From contig CP059070.1 in the NCBI GenBank assembly GCA_017798125.1, forward strand, positions 2,728,001-2,792,000: a stretch of 64,000 nucleotides of DNA. The letters are read 5' to 3'. The position numbers and the translations under genes are program-made. The first letter of the stretch is position 1, and each line of letters starts with the position of its first letter. Below the pieces are notes generated by a model that was not told where the DNA came from, did no database searches, and worked only from the letters and a program-made list of their open reading frames with translations. Origin of the DNA: Cryomorphaceae bacterium. GTDB taxonomy: Bacteria; Bacteroidota; Bacteroidia; Flavobacteriales; ECT2AJA-044. This document shows, in pieces, positions 1 to 8,295 of this stretch.

Positions 1-98
1 ATCAAGAAGGAATAGAGATTCCCTTCCCATATCGGACGGTGGTATACAAAACGGACATCGAAACGGAAAAGGCCGAAACCCGGAAGAATAAGTCATGA
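1..98 (+). CDS. C-terminal end of an MscS-type mechanosensitive channel (partial)
   Basis: An open frame enters from the left edge (first full codon at base 3) and stops at 96-98. The 31 visible residues begin QEGIEIPFPYRTVVYKTD. The stretch GIEIPFP is the characteristic end of the cytoplasmic beta domain of MscS-family mechanosensitive channels, where it is followed by a short charged tail. The membrane part lies outside the window, so subfamily and length cannot be judged. The TGA overlaps the ATG of the corA gene (ATGA), so the two are probably translated from one message; both are ion channels of the inner membrane. Identification rests on one short motif. Confidence 0.65.
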   Translation, partial: QEGIEIPFPYRTVVYKTDIETEKAETRKNKS

Positions 99-1153
99 GC
101 GCCAAGAGAATCAGCTACCTACCCAAGTTCGGTAAGCCGCCCGGATCTGTAGACTACACGGGTGTTCATCGACAGGAACCAGTGCGGATGGACCTGATTC
201 GATACAACAGCGAAGGTGTCGAAATCATACCGCTTCATAGTGTTGAGGAGTTTGATGCGCATTTCCGAGCCGGCGATCGTCACTGGCTAAGGGTTTTTGG
301 TCTGCACGATGCAGATGTTCTTCGTGCCGTAGGCACTCGCTTTAACATTAGCGATCTGGTCTTGGAGGATGTAGCCAACGCACGGCACAGCCCAAAAAGG
401 GAATTGTACGACGACTATGGGCTCTTCATCATGAAGCTCTTCTATCAGAATGACAAGGGGGAGCTTCACACGGAGAATGTCAGTTACCTCCTTCAGAAAA
501 ACGTATTAATCAGCTTTAGTGAGCGGGCGGAAGGACATTATCAGCCCCTTCAAGATCGAATAAAAAAGTCTCGAGGACAGATTCTCGAAGGTGATTTGGA
601 CTATTTGCTCTTCGCCCTGATGGATCTTCTTGCAGACTATACCATACTTTTAATCGACAACCTAAGCGAGGAAATCGACGCCCTCGAAGTCGAAGCGGGT
701 CGAGACCGCAGTGGCCGCATCGTGGAGAGCATTATTCAAAAGAAGCGCGAGATCATCATGTTGCTGCGCAACTTCATACCGCTTCAAGAAATGGTGAACT
801 TGAATCACGAGCAGTTCTCTCTGATCCATCCAGAGAACGAGCCATACTTCGCCGATCTCCGAGGAATGATCAAGGCCAATGTGGGACAGCTTGAATTCCT
901 TCGAGAACTTCTGAGCGACTTGGTGGATATCCATTCCTCCTTGATGGATCACCGCATGAACCGGACCATCTACACCCTGACGTTGATTTCAGCAGTATTC
1001 ATTCCACTGACCTTTATTGCCGGACTCTACGGAATGAACTTTGACAACATGCCAGAACTGCATTACCCCAATGCATACCGCATCACCCTTGGGGTAATGG
1101 GCGTCATTGCCATTGGCATGCTGCTGTACATGAAAAGAAAGAATTGGTTCTAG
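95..1153 (+). CDS. corA: CorA-type magnesium/cobalt transporter
   Basis: 352 residues, a usual length for bacterial CorA. CorA forms a pentameric channel in the inner membrane that takes up Mg2+ and also passes Co2+ and Ni2+. The family signature GMN is at residues 313-315 (YGMNFDNMPEL), directly after the first of two C-terminal membrane helices (about 294-312 and 327-347); the tail is basic (KRKNWF), as expected on the cytoplasmic side. The large N-terminal part is the cytoplasmic funnel with the long stalk helix at about 180-290. The ATG overlaps the stop of the upstream channel gene by ATGA, which fixes the start. The downstream gene is convergent, 6 bp away. Confidence 0.93.
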   Translation: MSAKRISYLPKFGKPPGSVDYTGVHRQEPVRMDLIRYNSEGVEIIPLHSVEEFDAHFRAGDRHWLRVFGLHDADVLRAVGTRFNISDLVLEDVANARHSPKRELYDDYGLFIMKLFYQNDKGELHTENVSYLLQKNVLISFSERAEGHYQPLQDRIKKSRGQILEGDLDYLLFALMDLLADYTILLIDNLSEEIDALEVEAGRDRSGRIVESIIQKKREIIMLLRNFIPLQEMVNLNHEQFSLIHPENEPYFADLRGMIKANVGQLEFLRELLSDLVDIHSSLMDHRMNRTIYTLTLISAVFIPLTFIAGLYGMNFDNMPELHYPNAYRITLGVMGVIAIGMLLYMKRKNWF

Positions 1154-1159
1154 TGAACC

Positions 1160-1582
1160 TTACTTCATTATAGGGCTTTGCATGTCACAAGCTTGAGGAC
1201 AGTTGGTTGCACCTCCAGGAGTGGCAATCATATAGCCCTCGGTGAGATCGCTCCCTGCTTCGGTTGCCACCACCACATTAGACATGTCGCCTTCAGCCGT
1301 TACGCCATAGTAGATTCGTACACCGTCGGCGTCTCCATTTTGAGAGAGCACGTCCTGGGCGGCGGCTACGGCCGTGGAACTAAGTTGGATCGCCTGCAAC
1401 GGGCCATCAACCGATGCTGGGTTGGTTCCAAGGTAATTATCGTGAAGGGCTTTGGCGGTGGTAACACTGATTCCGTCGCCTCCCTCTTGCGGGGTCGCTA
1501 CAGTAAAAGAGTAAATGGCAAATAGGCTGGCACAAGCCAAGACTCCTGCCGTAAATGACTTCATGTGGGGATTGAGTTTCAT
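1160..1582 (-). CDS. small secreted protein of unknown function
   Basis: 140 residues, not assigned to a family. An N-terminal hydrophobic segment (about residues 9-30, after MKLNPHMKSF) looks like a signal peptide, so the protein is probably periplasmic or secreted. The rest is rich in Ala, Gly, Asp and Thr, with two Cys near the end (NCPQACDMQ) that could form a disulfide. Two in-frame ATGs exist, at 1582 and 1564; the second gives a more typical signal peptide (MKSFTAG) and may be the real start. The gene converges on corA with only 6 bp between stops and diverges from the cyclase gene across an 81-bp gap that must hold both promoters. Confidence 0.6.
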   Translation of the reverse strand: MKLNPHMKSFTAGVLACASLFAIYSFTVATPQEGGDGISVTTAKALHDNYLGTNPASVDGPLQAIQLSSTAVAAAQDVLSQNGDADGVRIYYGVTAEGDMSNVVVATEAGSDLTEGYMIATPGGATNCPQACDMQSPIMK

Positions 1583-1663
1583 GAGAACGGGGTTAGGTTG
1601 TTTCCGCTGAAATTACCAAATAATTAGAGGAAATAGAAAAGAGTCCTATTTTTAACCTTGGTC

Positions 1664-3811
1664 ATGAACCTCCAAACAACGTCCAAAATACTCGCGCTAT
1701 TCCTAGTGCTCTGTGCCTTCGGCACGATGGCCCAACAGCGCCCTATGCCCCCCAATCCTTCGTGGGATCAAATCGCGGAAACCTCGATTGAAAACGGCAA
1801 ACTCGACCTCCTAGACCAGAAGGGGCGATGGGTTCGTCAGGGATCCGGAAATCCCGAAACCCAAGACTCCTTGACCCATGTTCTAGCTCAACTTTTTCAG
1901 GAAGACCTCGCGCCCAGGGACTATACACGCTCCATGGAGCTCTACCTCATCAATGGCCCACTGCTGACCCAAAGCCGAGAAGCCTATGGACTCTTGAAAG
2001 ATTGGGAAGAAAACTGCCCCGACTTTCCAGAAAAGACCTGGTATACCTACCGTCTTTATTCCAGACTCTACAACACCACCTACAAGTTTGACTTAGCCCT
2101 AGATGTGGCGGAAAGCGCCTTGAGCGAGGCTCGACGGCTCGGGGACTCCGTACTGGTGGGGCAATCCTACACAAGTCTTGCCCAAATCGCCGAAAACAGC
2201 AACCTAAAAGTGCCTGCGTTAACTTATTTCCTGATTGGAGAGGAGATCATTAAACGCTATGGAACTCCTCGTATGCTCATGAAGCACTACGAAGAGTTGC
2301 GTGACTTTTATGTCCATGCCGATGAATTTGATGAGGCCACACGGATCATGGAAGTTCAACAAGAGCTGTTTGAATCGTCTTCTGAATTTGATCAACTCGA
2401 CGGTGAGTATCTCGCGTATTGGAGTCTCTACATTCCGGTAAGTTCTGGCGCTATTGAAAACTTTAAGCCCCTCATTCGAGATGAAATCCAACGAATCCAA
2501 AAGACCCCATTCACCTATTTGAAGAACGAATACCTTGGTTTTTATCGAACCACGCTTATTCAGCGCGATGACTTTCAGGGAATGCTTGAATTGTATCGAG
2601 ACATTATACCCGAAGAGCTAGAAGTCAACCGTGTCACTGTTCCTCATCGCTATTATCGCTTTATGGCCTACTTCTCAGAAGCGAGAGGAGAAATGGACAG
2701 TGCAGCGTACTACTGGCAAAAGGCAAGTGCCGAAATGTCGCGTCAACCGGACCTGTATTTCAAGACCAACTTCTACATCCGAATGGGCGAGTTTTATGAG
2801 CGCAAGCCAGATTTTGAATTGGCCACAACGTTCTTTGAGCGCGCTATTCAATATGCCAATCAGGTTCAATTTGTTCCTTTTAAACTCAGAGCTGTTGAGG
2901 GGCTCGAGCGCGTGAGTTTGGAGAACGGCAATTATGAATTAGCATATGATTTGGCCGATGAACGAAATGCCCTGGAAGACAGTGTGCAACGCATCAACGA
3001 AAAAGAAAAGTTGGCCTTGGCCGAGGTCCTTCACGACATGCGTCTAGAACAAAGTCGACAAGCCGCCCAATTGAGAACAGAACTCTTGCGATCTCGGAGC
3101 TTTGGATTTGGCTTTGGCCTCTTCGTTTTCTTAAGCGGCCTCATTTTCTTTCAATTCCATCAAACCCGTCGAGAGAAGCGAAGAAGCGAAGAATTGCTGC
3201 TGAATATTCTTCCTGAGGATACCGCAAACGAGCTCAAGGAGCACGGACAAACCACCGCGCGCAAATACGACCACGTTACCATTCTGTTTGCCGATTTTGT
3301 CGGGTTCACAAAGCTCAGTGAAAAGTTGTCTCCAGACGAACTCGTCTCGGAAATCGACAGCTACTTCCGAGCTTTCGACGATATCTGCAAGAACTTCGGC
3401 CTAGAGAAAATTAAAACCATCGGCGATGCTTATTTGGCTGTTGGTGGAATGCCCACGGGCAATACGGCAACCGTCAATGACGTGGTCCGCGCATCTTTAA
3501 AAATGCAAGAGACGGTTGCAGAATTCAACGCCGTGAGGCCCGAAGCGAGCTTGGCACTTCGCATTGGCTTGCACACGGGTGAAGTGGTTGCCGGAGTTGT
3601 TGGTACTATGAAATTCCAATACGATGTTTGGGGTGATGCTGTCAATACTGCAGCTCGTATGGAGCAAAACAGCGAACCGGGAAAAGTGAACATCAGTCAG
3701 TCCACCTTTGAGGCCTTAGATGATTCATTTAAAACGACGCACCGGGGTCAAATTGAAGCGAAGAACAAGGGGCTTCTCGACATGTACTTCGTCGAGTCCG
3801 ATCGTCAGTAG
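1664..3811 (+). CDS. membrane-bound class III adenylate cyclase with TPR-like sensor domain
   Basis: 715 residues from ATG 1664; a TTG six bases earlier (1658) is less likely. Order: signal peptide (about 1-24), a long helical TPR-like region in the periplasm (about 60-450), a coiled coil, one membrane helix (about 480-498), then a class III cyclase domain (about 536-710) in the cytoplasm. Metal-binding aspartates are seen in FADFVGFT (about D544) and TIGDAYL (D588). The purine-selecting residues are Lys584 (KIKTIGD) and Asp (about 654, QYDVWGD), the pair typical of ATP-using enzymes; guanylate cyclases carry Glu and Cys there. The transition-state Asn and Arg are present in VNTAARM. It therefore probably makes cAMP in response to an envelope signal. 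The stop overlaps the convergent acyltransferase gene by 7 bp. Confidence 0.88.
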   Translation: MNLQTTSKILALFLVLCAFGTMAQQRPMPPNPSWDQIAETSIENGKLDLLDQKGRWVRQGSGNPETQDSLTHVLAQLFQEDLAPRDYTRSMELYLINGPLLTQSREAYGLLKDWEENCPDFPEKTWYTYRLYSRLYNTTYKFDLALDVAESALSEARRLGDSVLVGQSYTSLAQIAENSNLKVPALTYFLIGEEIIKRYGTPRMLMKHYEELRDFYVHADEFDEATRIMEVQQELFESSSEFDQLDGEYLAYWSLYIPVSSGAIENFKPLIRDEIQRIQKTPFTYLKNEYLGFYRTTLIQRDDFQGMLELYRDIIPEELEVNRVTVPHRYYRFMAYFSEARGEMDSAAYYWQKASAEMSRQPDLYFKTNFYIRMGEFYERKPDFELATTFFERAIQYANQVQFVPFKLRAVEGLERVSLENGNYELAYDLADERNALEDSVQRINEKEKLALAEVLHDMRLEQSRQAAQLRTELLRSRSFGFGFGLFVFLSGLIFFQFHQTRREKRRSEELLLNILPEDTANELKEHGQTTARKYDHVTILFADFVGFTKLSEKLSPDELVSEIDSYFRAFDDICKNFGLEKIKTIGDAYLAVGGMPTGNTATVNDVVRASLKMQETVAEFNAVRPEASLALRIGLHTGEVVAGVVGTMKFQYDVWGDAVNTAARMEQNSEPGKVNISQSTFEALDDSFKTTHRGQIEAKNKGLLDMYFVESDRQ

Positions 3812-4359
3812 ATCTTGGGGTTATACTGCTCGGGAAAGCGCCCAACCTTATCTCGGTAGAAGTCTTCAATATGGGCCATATCTGTCTCGAAGTCTCCGGT
3901 TGGATAATAGACCGGACCGATGCCTGAAATCTTTTTGTCGTAATTGACATAACCCAACACGATGGGCACCTCGGACTGGACGGCAATGTGATAAAAACCA
4001 GTCTTCCACTTCTCCACCCTACTGCGCGTGCCTTCGGCCGGAACGAGAATAACCATCTCCTCATTTTCCGCGAGAAGCTCCATAGCAAAACCCGTCAGAT
4101 TCCCTCTTCGGCTTCGGTCCACCCCAATGGCACCTGTGGCCCGAAAAATAAATCCGAAAACAGAGCGGGTATAGGTGTCTTTAATGAAGTAGCGCATTCG
4201 GATACCGATGTACCAAAAGGACAAAATAGCAATGGGATAGTCCCAATTGCTAGTGTGGGGCGCGGCCACCATGACCATACGTTTCAAATCACTCGGGACT
4301 TCCCCTGAAATCTTCCAACCGAATAAACCGAGCAAGCTCTTACCTAGCCACTTTTTCAT
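3805..4359 (-). CDS. PlsC-like 1-acyl-glycerol-3-phosphate acyltransferase family protein
   Basis: 184 residues. The acyltransferase HX4D motif is present as HTSNWD (H35, D40), and the second block VPAEGTRSR (about residues 104-112) binds the phosphate of the acceptor. The family transfers acyl groups to lysophospholipids or related lipids at the inner membrane. The protein is shorter than E. coli PlsC (about 245) and lacks a clear N-terminal membrane helix, which is common for the small Bacteroidota members; the acceptor cannot be named from sequence. Its ATG overlaps the stop of the upstream helicase gene by 4 bp (4356-4359), so the pair is an operon. The 3' end overlaps the convergent cyclase gene. 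Confidence 0.82.
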   Translation of the reverse strand: MKKWLGKSLLGLFGWKISGEVPSDLKRMVMVAAPHTSNWDYPIAILSFWYIGIRMRYFIKDTYTRSVFGFIFRATGAIGVDRSRRGNLTGFAMELLAENEEMVILVPAEGTRSRVEKWKTGFYHIAVQSEVPIVLGYVNYDKKISGIGPVYYPTGDFETDMAHIEDFYRDKVGRFPEQYNPKIY

Positions 4360-5771
4360 TCTTCTTCGAAATAATCATCCTTGAATCCGATCAAATATAC
4401 ACGTTCCGTAGCACGCGTTAAGGCTGTATAGAGCCAGCGCAAATAGCCGATATCGGGTTCTCCTCCTGGCAAATAAGCTTGCTCTACAAACACATGCTTC
4501 CACTGACCTCCTTGTGCTTTATGGCACGTGACCGCATAGGCATACTTGACCTGTAAAGCTTGATAATACTCATTTTGCTTGATCTTTTGACGTACCTGAT
4601 ACTTAGAAGGAATGTCGGCGTAGTCTTCCTTGACCGCCTCGTACAGGCGCATGCTGGATTCCCGATCCAAGCTAGGGCCATCTACGGTCAAGGTATCCAA
4701 GAGCAACATCACATCCTGTTCGTCCAAATCTGGATAGTCCACCAAGCGAATGGTCGCCTCAGCGAATCGAAAGCCATACATCTCTTTAATGCGACGGACC
4801 GCCATCACTTCGGCGATATCTCCATTCGCAATGAAGTTCGACCGTTTATTTCCCTCGAGCCAGAAATAGTTGTTCTTGACGACCATCAGGTAATCCCCCG
4901 CACTCAGCTCGGTGTCTTGCCAGCGAATGCGCGCCCGAATTTGTCCGTTGTACAGATTGGCTCTTTTATTGGACCGACAGATCACGACGGTATTGTCTAC
5001 GCCTTCCTCATAGGCTGAATTCAAGGCATCCTCCAATTCGTACCCTTCGCGCAAACGAATAAAATCGGGGAACCCATCCGTCGCAAACTGGGGCTTTTCC
5101 GGTTCGTCAATTTCCACGATTCGGCGCACCTCTGTGGCGTTGAATAGAATTCCCGACTCCAATCTTTGGCGAACGACTTCAGTGAGTCGGTGTTGCGTCA
5201 CATCACGATCATAGCGCGTTGCGAGGTACTCAGGATCCAAGGCCGGGCTTAAATCCGAATGAACGGGTGGAAGCTGAGCTTCATCCCCAATAAAAAGCAG
5301 CTTGCAGTTCACTCCGGAATACACGTACTCGACCAAGTCATCCAAAAGGGAATTCTCACCGATTCCTCCTGTCCCAGTGATCATGGACGCTTCATCCACG
5401 ATAAAGATGGTATTGGTGTGCTTGTTTTCGAGCCGTTCAAAAAAGACCCCACCGTTCTTCGTAACGCGAGGGATGTAAATCTTGCGGTGTATGGTCTGAG
5501 CCGATTTTCCTGAATAAAGGGACATGACCTTTGCCGCACGGCCGGTTGGGGCAAGAAGTACGGTTTTCCGTCGCACCGTAGGTGCAGACAATACGATCGA
5601 CCGAACGGCCGTTGTCTTCCCGGTACCCGCGTATCCCTTGAGGAGAAAGAGGCGCCTTGGATCTAGGTCCAACATGAATTCGGCCAAAAGATCAAGCAAG
5701 GTATCTTGCTCCCGGGTTGGGGTAAATCCAAAGGCTTTTCGGAGCTGTTTTTTCAGGGCGGCGCCCTCCAT
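4356..5771 (-). CDS. RecD-like / Pif1-like superfamily 1B DNA helicase
   Basis: 471 residues. Walker A is GYAGTGKT at 46-53, the DEAS Walker B box at 126-129, GDEAQLPPV at about 168-176, and the C-terminal motifs include YAVTCHKAQGGQW (about 425-437) and YTALTRATERVYLIG (about 450-464), the UvrD_C_2 arrangement of RecD and Dda-type helicases. Such enzymes unwind DNA 5' to 3'. It lacks the N-terminal RecB-binding domain of E. coli RecD, so it is probably a stand-alone helicase of the kind often annotated as an AAA-family or exodeoxyribonuclease V-like ATPase in this phylum. It is the first gene of a two-gene minus-strand operon with the acyltransferase; a TATCTTTG promoter box lies 22 bp upstream. 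Confidence 0.85.
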   Translation of the reverse strand: MEGAALKKQLRKAFGFTPTREQDTLLDLLAEFMLDLDPRRLFLLKGYAGTGKTTAVRSIVLSAPTVRRKTVLLAPTGRAAKVMSLYSGKSAQTIHRKIYIPRVTKNGGVFFERLENKHTNTIFIVDEASMITGTGGIGENSLLDDLVEYVYSGVNCKLLFIGDEAQLPPVHSDLSPALDPEYLATRYDRDVTQHRLTEVVRQRLESGILFNATEVRRIVEIDEPEKPQFATDGFPDFIRLREGYELEDALNSAYEEGVDNTVVICRSNKRANLYNGQIRARIRWQDTELSAGDYLMVVKNNYFWLEGNKRSNFIANGDIAEVMAVRRIKEMYGFRFAEATIRLVDYPDLDEQDVMLLLDTLTVDGPSLDRESSMRLYEAVKEDYADIPSKYQVRQKIKQNEYYQALQVKYAYAVTCHKAQGGQWKHVFVEQAYLPGGEPDIGYLRWLYTALTRATERVYLIGFKDDYFEEE

Positions 5772-5792
5772 AGTTTAACTTTGTGTTAAGCC

Positions 5793-5800
5793 CAAAGATA
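5793..5800 (-). promoter_or_regulatory. -7 promoter box TATCTTTG for the helicase operon
   Basis: On the minus strand TATCTTTG matches the Bacteroidota -7 consensus TAnnTTTG and ends 21 bp before the helicase ATG at 5771. No convincing -33 TTG was found at the expected distance. Confidence 0.45.
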
Positions 5801-5847
5801 GCGCGCTTCAGGGCCTTGAGCCCCAATTTTCGGTTTAAAAAAAATTG

Positions 5848-5855
5848 TAGATTTG
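5848..5855 (+). promoter_or_regulatory. -7 promoter box TAGATTTG for the membrane-protein/DUF3822/rsmD/coaD operon
   Basis: TAGATTTG fits TAnnTTTG and lies 26 bp before the ATG at 5882. A weak TTTTC at about 5827 may serve as the -33 element. A second box, TAACTTTG, occurs at 5776-5783 on the same strand. Confidence 0.45.
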
Positions 5856-5881
5856 CTCCACATCAAATAACCTCTACGTTC

Positions 5882-6478
5882 ATGAGATCGTCCCTCATTA
5901 TCAAAGTAGTTCTCGTTATCGTTGCTCTCGGTCTGTCATACTGGTTGTATGAGATCATTCAAGCACCGATTCGCTTTGAGCAGCAAAAGAACCGCCGCAT
6001 GGAAGTGGTGAAAGAAAAACTCATCTCTATCCGTACTGCACAAGCGGCTTACAAGGAAGTGAACGGTGGCTTCAGCCCCACTTTCGAAGATCTCGTGGCC
6101 TTCTTGGACACTGGAGAATTCACACTTCTACAGCGTCGTGACTCCAGCTACGAAGCGTTCAGCGAACTGTACCAGCAAATGGAGATTCGCGATACCGTGG
6201 TCATTGACACACTCGGTTACAGCTCTATCAAAGACAGCTTGTTCGCTGATTACGACCTAAGCGCACTTCGCACCATTCCATTCTCTGGAGGTGAGGATTT
6301 TGAAATGGACGCTGGACGTTTGGAAAAAGATGGTGGACTGATCGTGCAGGTCTTCATGGCTCGCGCGCCAAAAGAACTTTACCTAAGAGGTTTGGATCGC
6401 ACCCTGATTAAAACGCAGTCGAAAGACTTGCAGGTGGGCTCCATGACCGAAGCATCATTAAATGGTAACTGGCAATAA
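5882..6478 (+). CDS. membrane-anchored protein of unknown function
   Basis: 198 residues from ATG 5882; the open frame runs 99 bp further up, but that extension crosses the promoter region and has no better start. One N-terminal membrane helix (about residues 5-25, LIIKVVLVIVALGLSYWLY) is followed by a charged helix and an extracytoplasmic domain. The helix followed by KLISIRTAQAAYKEVNGGFSP resembles the layout of pseudopilin-like proteins, but no prepilin cleavage site is visible and I do not assign a function. The 3' end overlaps the next gene by 17 bp, so it belongs to the operon that continues to coaD. Confidence 0.7.
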   Translation: MRSSLIIKVVLVIVALGLSYWLYEIIQAPIRFEQQKNRRMEVVKEKLISIRTAQAAYKEVNGGFSPTFEDLVAFLDTGEFTLLQRRDSSYEAFSELYQQMEIRDTVVIDTLGYSSIKDSLFADYDLSALRTIPFSGGEDFEMDAGRLEKDGGLIVQVFMARAPKELYLRGLDRTLIKTQSKDLQVGSMTEASLNGNWQ

Positions 6479-7322
6479 GATTCAGACAGCAACTGACTTT
6501 ATTGATCCAACCCAATTAAGAAACGCTCATCCCAAGCACAGGTCCATCCAGTTTGACTCGGATGGACTTTCTTTTTCAATATTGGACCTGGAACGCAACG
6601 CCTATATCGGTGTGCGCGACTACCGCTTTGACCCAACGGACCGTCCTGCTGAAATCTTGAATAACTACCAGGAGCTTCGAGAACAGGACGAATGGCTCAA
6701 GCAAGACTTCCACAGCGCCAGCTGTGCTTGGAATATTGGCGTCTCAACGCTGATCCCCGATGCTTTGAGTACCGCTGAGTCAGAGCGCAAATTGAGAGAT
6801 CTTGTTCAGCCTTTGCTGGCGACGGATCAACTCGAAAAAGATGAGATTGCCGCTATCGAGGCGCACAATGTGTATACCATCCCGCAAGACGCACAAACGC
6901 AGTTGAAGGCCAGCCGCATCGTTCACGGGAGCACCCCATTTCTCGAAGGTATGTTGCGCATTCATCAAAACGACCCAACCGCACGTGTTCTATTGAACTT
7001 TGAAGAGCGGCATTTCTACATTGTCGTTCTTCAGGATCGCAAACTTCAGCTCTTCAATCGCTTCCCCTTTCAAACAGCGGAAGACTATATCTACTACGTA
7101 CTTTTCACCATGGAGCAGTTGTCCTTGAACCCAGAAGAGGTTCCGGTGACGCTGTACGGCGGAATCGAAAAGAACTCAGCGCTGTACGACATCACCTATA
7201 CCTACGTTCGGCATGTGCATTGGGGCCTACGGCCCGATGGCTTTGTCTACGCACCCATCCTAGACAACCTTGCGGCGCACCAATACTTCGCACTTTTTCA
7301 GCAGTATCTATGCGTATCATAA
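6462..7322 (+). CDS. DUF3822 family protein
   Basis: 286 residues. It resembles the Bacteroidota-restricted DUF3822 family, which has an actin/hexokinase-like look with two related halves, and it sits as usual directly before rsmD and coaD. Its role is not known. The ATG lies 17 bp inside the upstream gene and the stop lies 13 bp inside rsmD, so translation is probably coupled along the operon. Near the C-terminus, the segment WGLRPDG is encoded by a copy of the dispersed palindrome (7223-7239) in which both arms carry a compensating change. Confidence 0.75.
   Translation: MVTGNKIQTATDFIDPTQLRNAHPKHRSIQFDSDGLSFSILDLERNAYIGVRDYRFDPTDRPAEILNNYQELREQDEWLKQDFHSASCAWNIGVSTLIPDALSTAESERKLRDLVQPLLATDQLEKDEIAAIEAHNVYTIPQDAQTQLKASRIVHGSTPFLEGMLRIHQNDPTARVLLNFEERHFYIVVLQDRKLQLFNRFPFQTAEDYIYYVLFTMEQLSLNPEEVPVTLYGGIEKNSALYDITYTYVRHVHWGLRPDGFVYAPILDNLAAHQYFALFQQYLCVS
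7223..7239 (+). repeat. dispersed palindrome, compensated variant (copy 1)
   Basis: GGGCCTACGGCCCGATG. Compared with the main form GGCCCTACGGGCCGATG, one C in the left arm is G and the paired G in the right arm is C, so the stem is kept. It lies inside the DUF3822 gene and is read in the same frame as the ALRAD copies (GLRPD). Confidence 0.5.
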
Positions 7323-7843
7323 GCGGAGAATATCGAGGGCGCAGAATTACAGCGCCCAACAACCTGCCTGTTCGACCCACAACCGATCGAGCCAAGGAAG
7401 CATTGTTCAATATTCTCGGACATCGATTGGATTTTGAAGACACGAAGGCGCTCGACTTCTTTGCGGGTATTGGAAGCATCACCCTCGAGCTCATCTCCAG
7501 AGGCTGTCCTGATGTTACTGCCGTGGACAAGCATCGCGACTGTGTGAACTTCATTCAAAAAACGGCCTCGGAATTAGGTATGGAGGGGCTCAAAGCCATT
7601 CGATCAGACGTATTCGTCTTTACAGAACGGACACCCGAGCGCTATAACTTCATCTTCGCTGATCCCCCGTATGACCTCATGCGCAGTGGAGAACTGGCGG
7701 AGCGAATTTTGGAAAGAGGCCTTTTGGAAGCCAATGGGCTCTTGGTCATTGAACACAGCGACGAAGAGGATTTGAGCAGCGTGAAGGGCTTCACCGAACA
7801 CCGCAGATACGGCCATGTGAATTTCTCTATCTTTGAGATATGA
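7310..7843 (+). CDS. rsmD: 16S rRNA (guanine966-N2)-methyltransferase RsmD
   Basis: 177 residues from ATG 7310 (MRIISGEYRGRRI), the standard RsmD beginning; the open frame extends 90 bp upstream over the DUF3822 gene and that part is not coding. Motifs: VRPTTDRAKEALFNIL (about 23-38), the SAM-binding block ALDFFAGIGSITLE (about 49-62), and the catalytic FADPPYD (about 114-120) typical of N2-guanine methyltransferases. It modifies G966 of 16S rRNA on the assembling 30S subunit. It overlaps DUF3822 by 13 bp and coaD by 4 bp (ATGA); rsmD-coaD is a widely conserved pair. Confidence 0.93.
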   Translation: MRIISGEYRGRRITAPNNLPVRPTTDRAKEALFNILGHRLDFEDTKALDFFAGIGSITLELISRGCPDVTAVDKHRDCVNFIQKTASELGMEGLKAIRSDVFVFTERTPERYNFIFADPPYDLMRSGELAERILERGLLEANGLLVIEHSDEEDLSSVKGFTEHRRYGHVNFSIFEI

Positions 7844-8295
7844 GTCGTATCGCCGTCTTCCCAGGAAGTTTTGATCCCATTACCAATGGGCATGTGGACA
7901 TCGTGCAAAGAGCTGTAGGGCTTTTTGACAAGATCATTATTGCCGTGGGCCAGAACGCTCAAAAGAAGTACATGTTTACCCGCGAGCAGCGCGTTACCTA
8001 CATCAAAAACGCCTTTGAAGGAGTTGATGAAATTGAAGTGATGGACTTTGAGGGGTTGACGGTAGACTTCTGTCGCTCCGTAGGAGCTCGATACCTCCTA
8101 CGAGGATTGCGGAATCCGGCTGATTTTGAATTCGAAAAGGCGATCGCTCAAGCCAACCGCATGATGGATCATCAATTGGAGACTGTATTTCTTCTGACCG
8201 ATCCAGAGTTCGCCGCCATCAGCAGCAGCATAGTCCGCGACGTATACCGCAATGGAGGTGACGTTTCTATGTTTGTGCCCGTAACAATCGGCTGA
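7840..8295 (+). CDS. coaD: phosphopantetheine adenylyltransferase
   Basis: 151 residues, close to the family length of about 160. CoaD moves AMP from ATP to 4'-phosphopantetheine, the fourth step of coenzyme A synthesis, as a cytoplasmic hexamer. The nucleotidyltransferase motif TNGH is at 15-18 within FPGSFDPITNGH, and the second signature AISSSIVRDVYRNGGDV is near residue 126. The last step of the pathway (coaE) is also in this window at 58.5 kb. The start overlaps the rsmD stop. The last 29 bp overlap the 3' end of the convergent Nudix gene, a longer antisense overlap than is usual here. Confidence 0.95.
   Translation: MSRIAVFPGSFDPITNGHVDIVQRAVGLFDKIIIAVGQNAQKKYMFTREQRVTYIKNAFEGVDEIEVMDFEGLTVDFCRSVGARYLLRGLRNPADFEFEKAIAQANRMMDHQLETVFLLTDPEFAAISSSIVRDVYRNGGDVSMFVPVTIG

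Noticed and set aside
4560-5018. 152-codon plus-strand frame opposite the helicase gene
   Set aside because: It lies antisense to a well-supported helicase with intact motifs and shows no domain of its own; a shadow frame.
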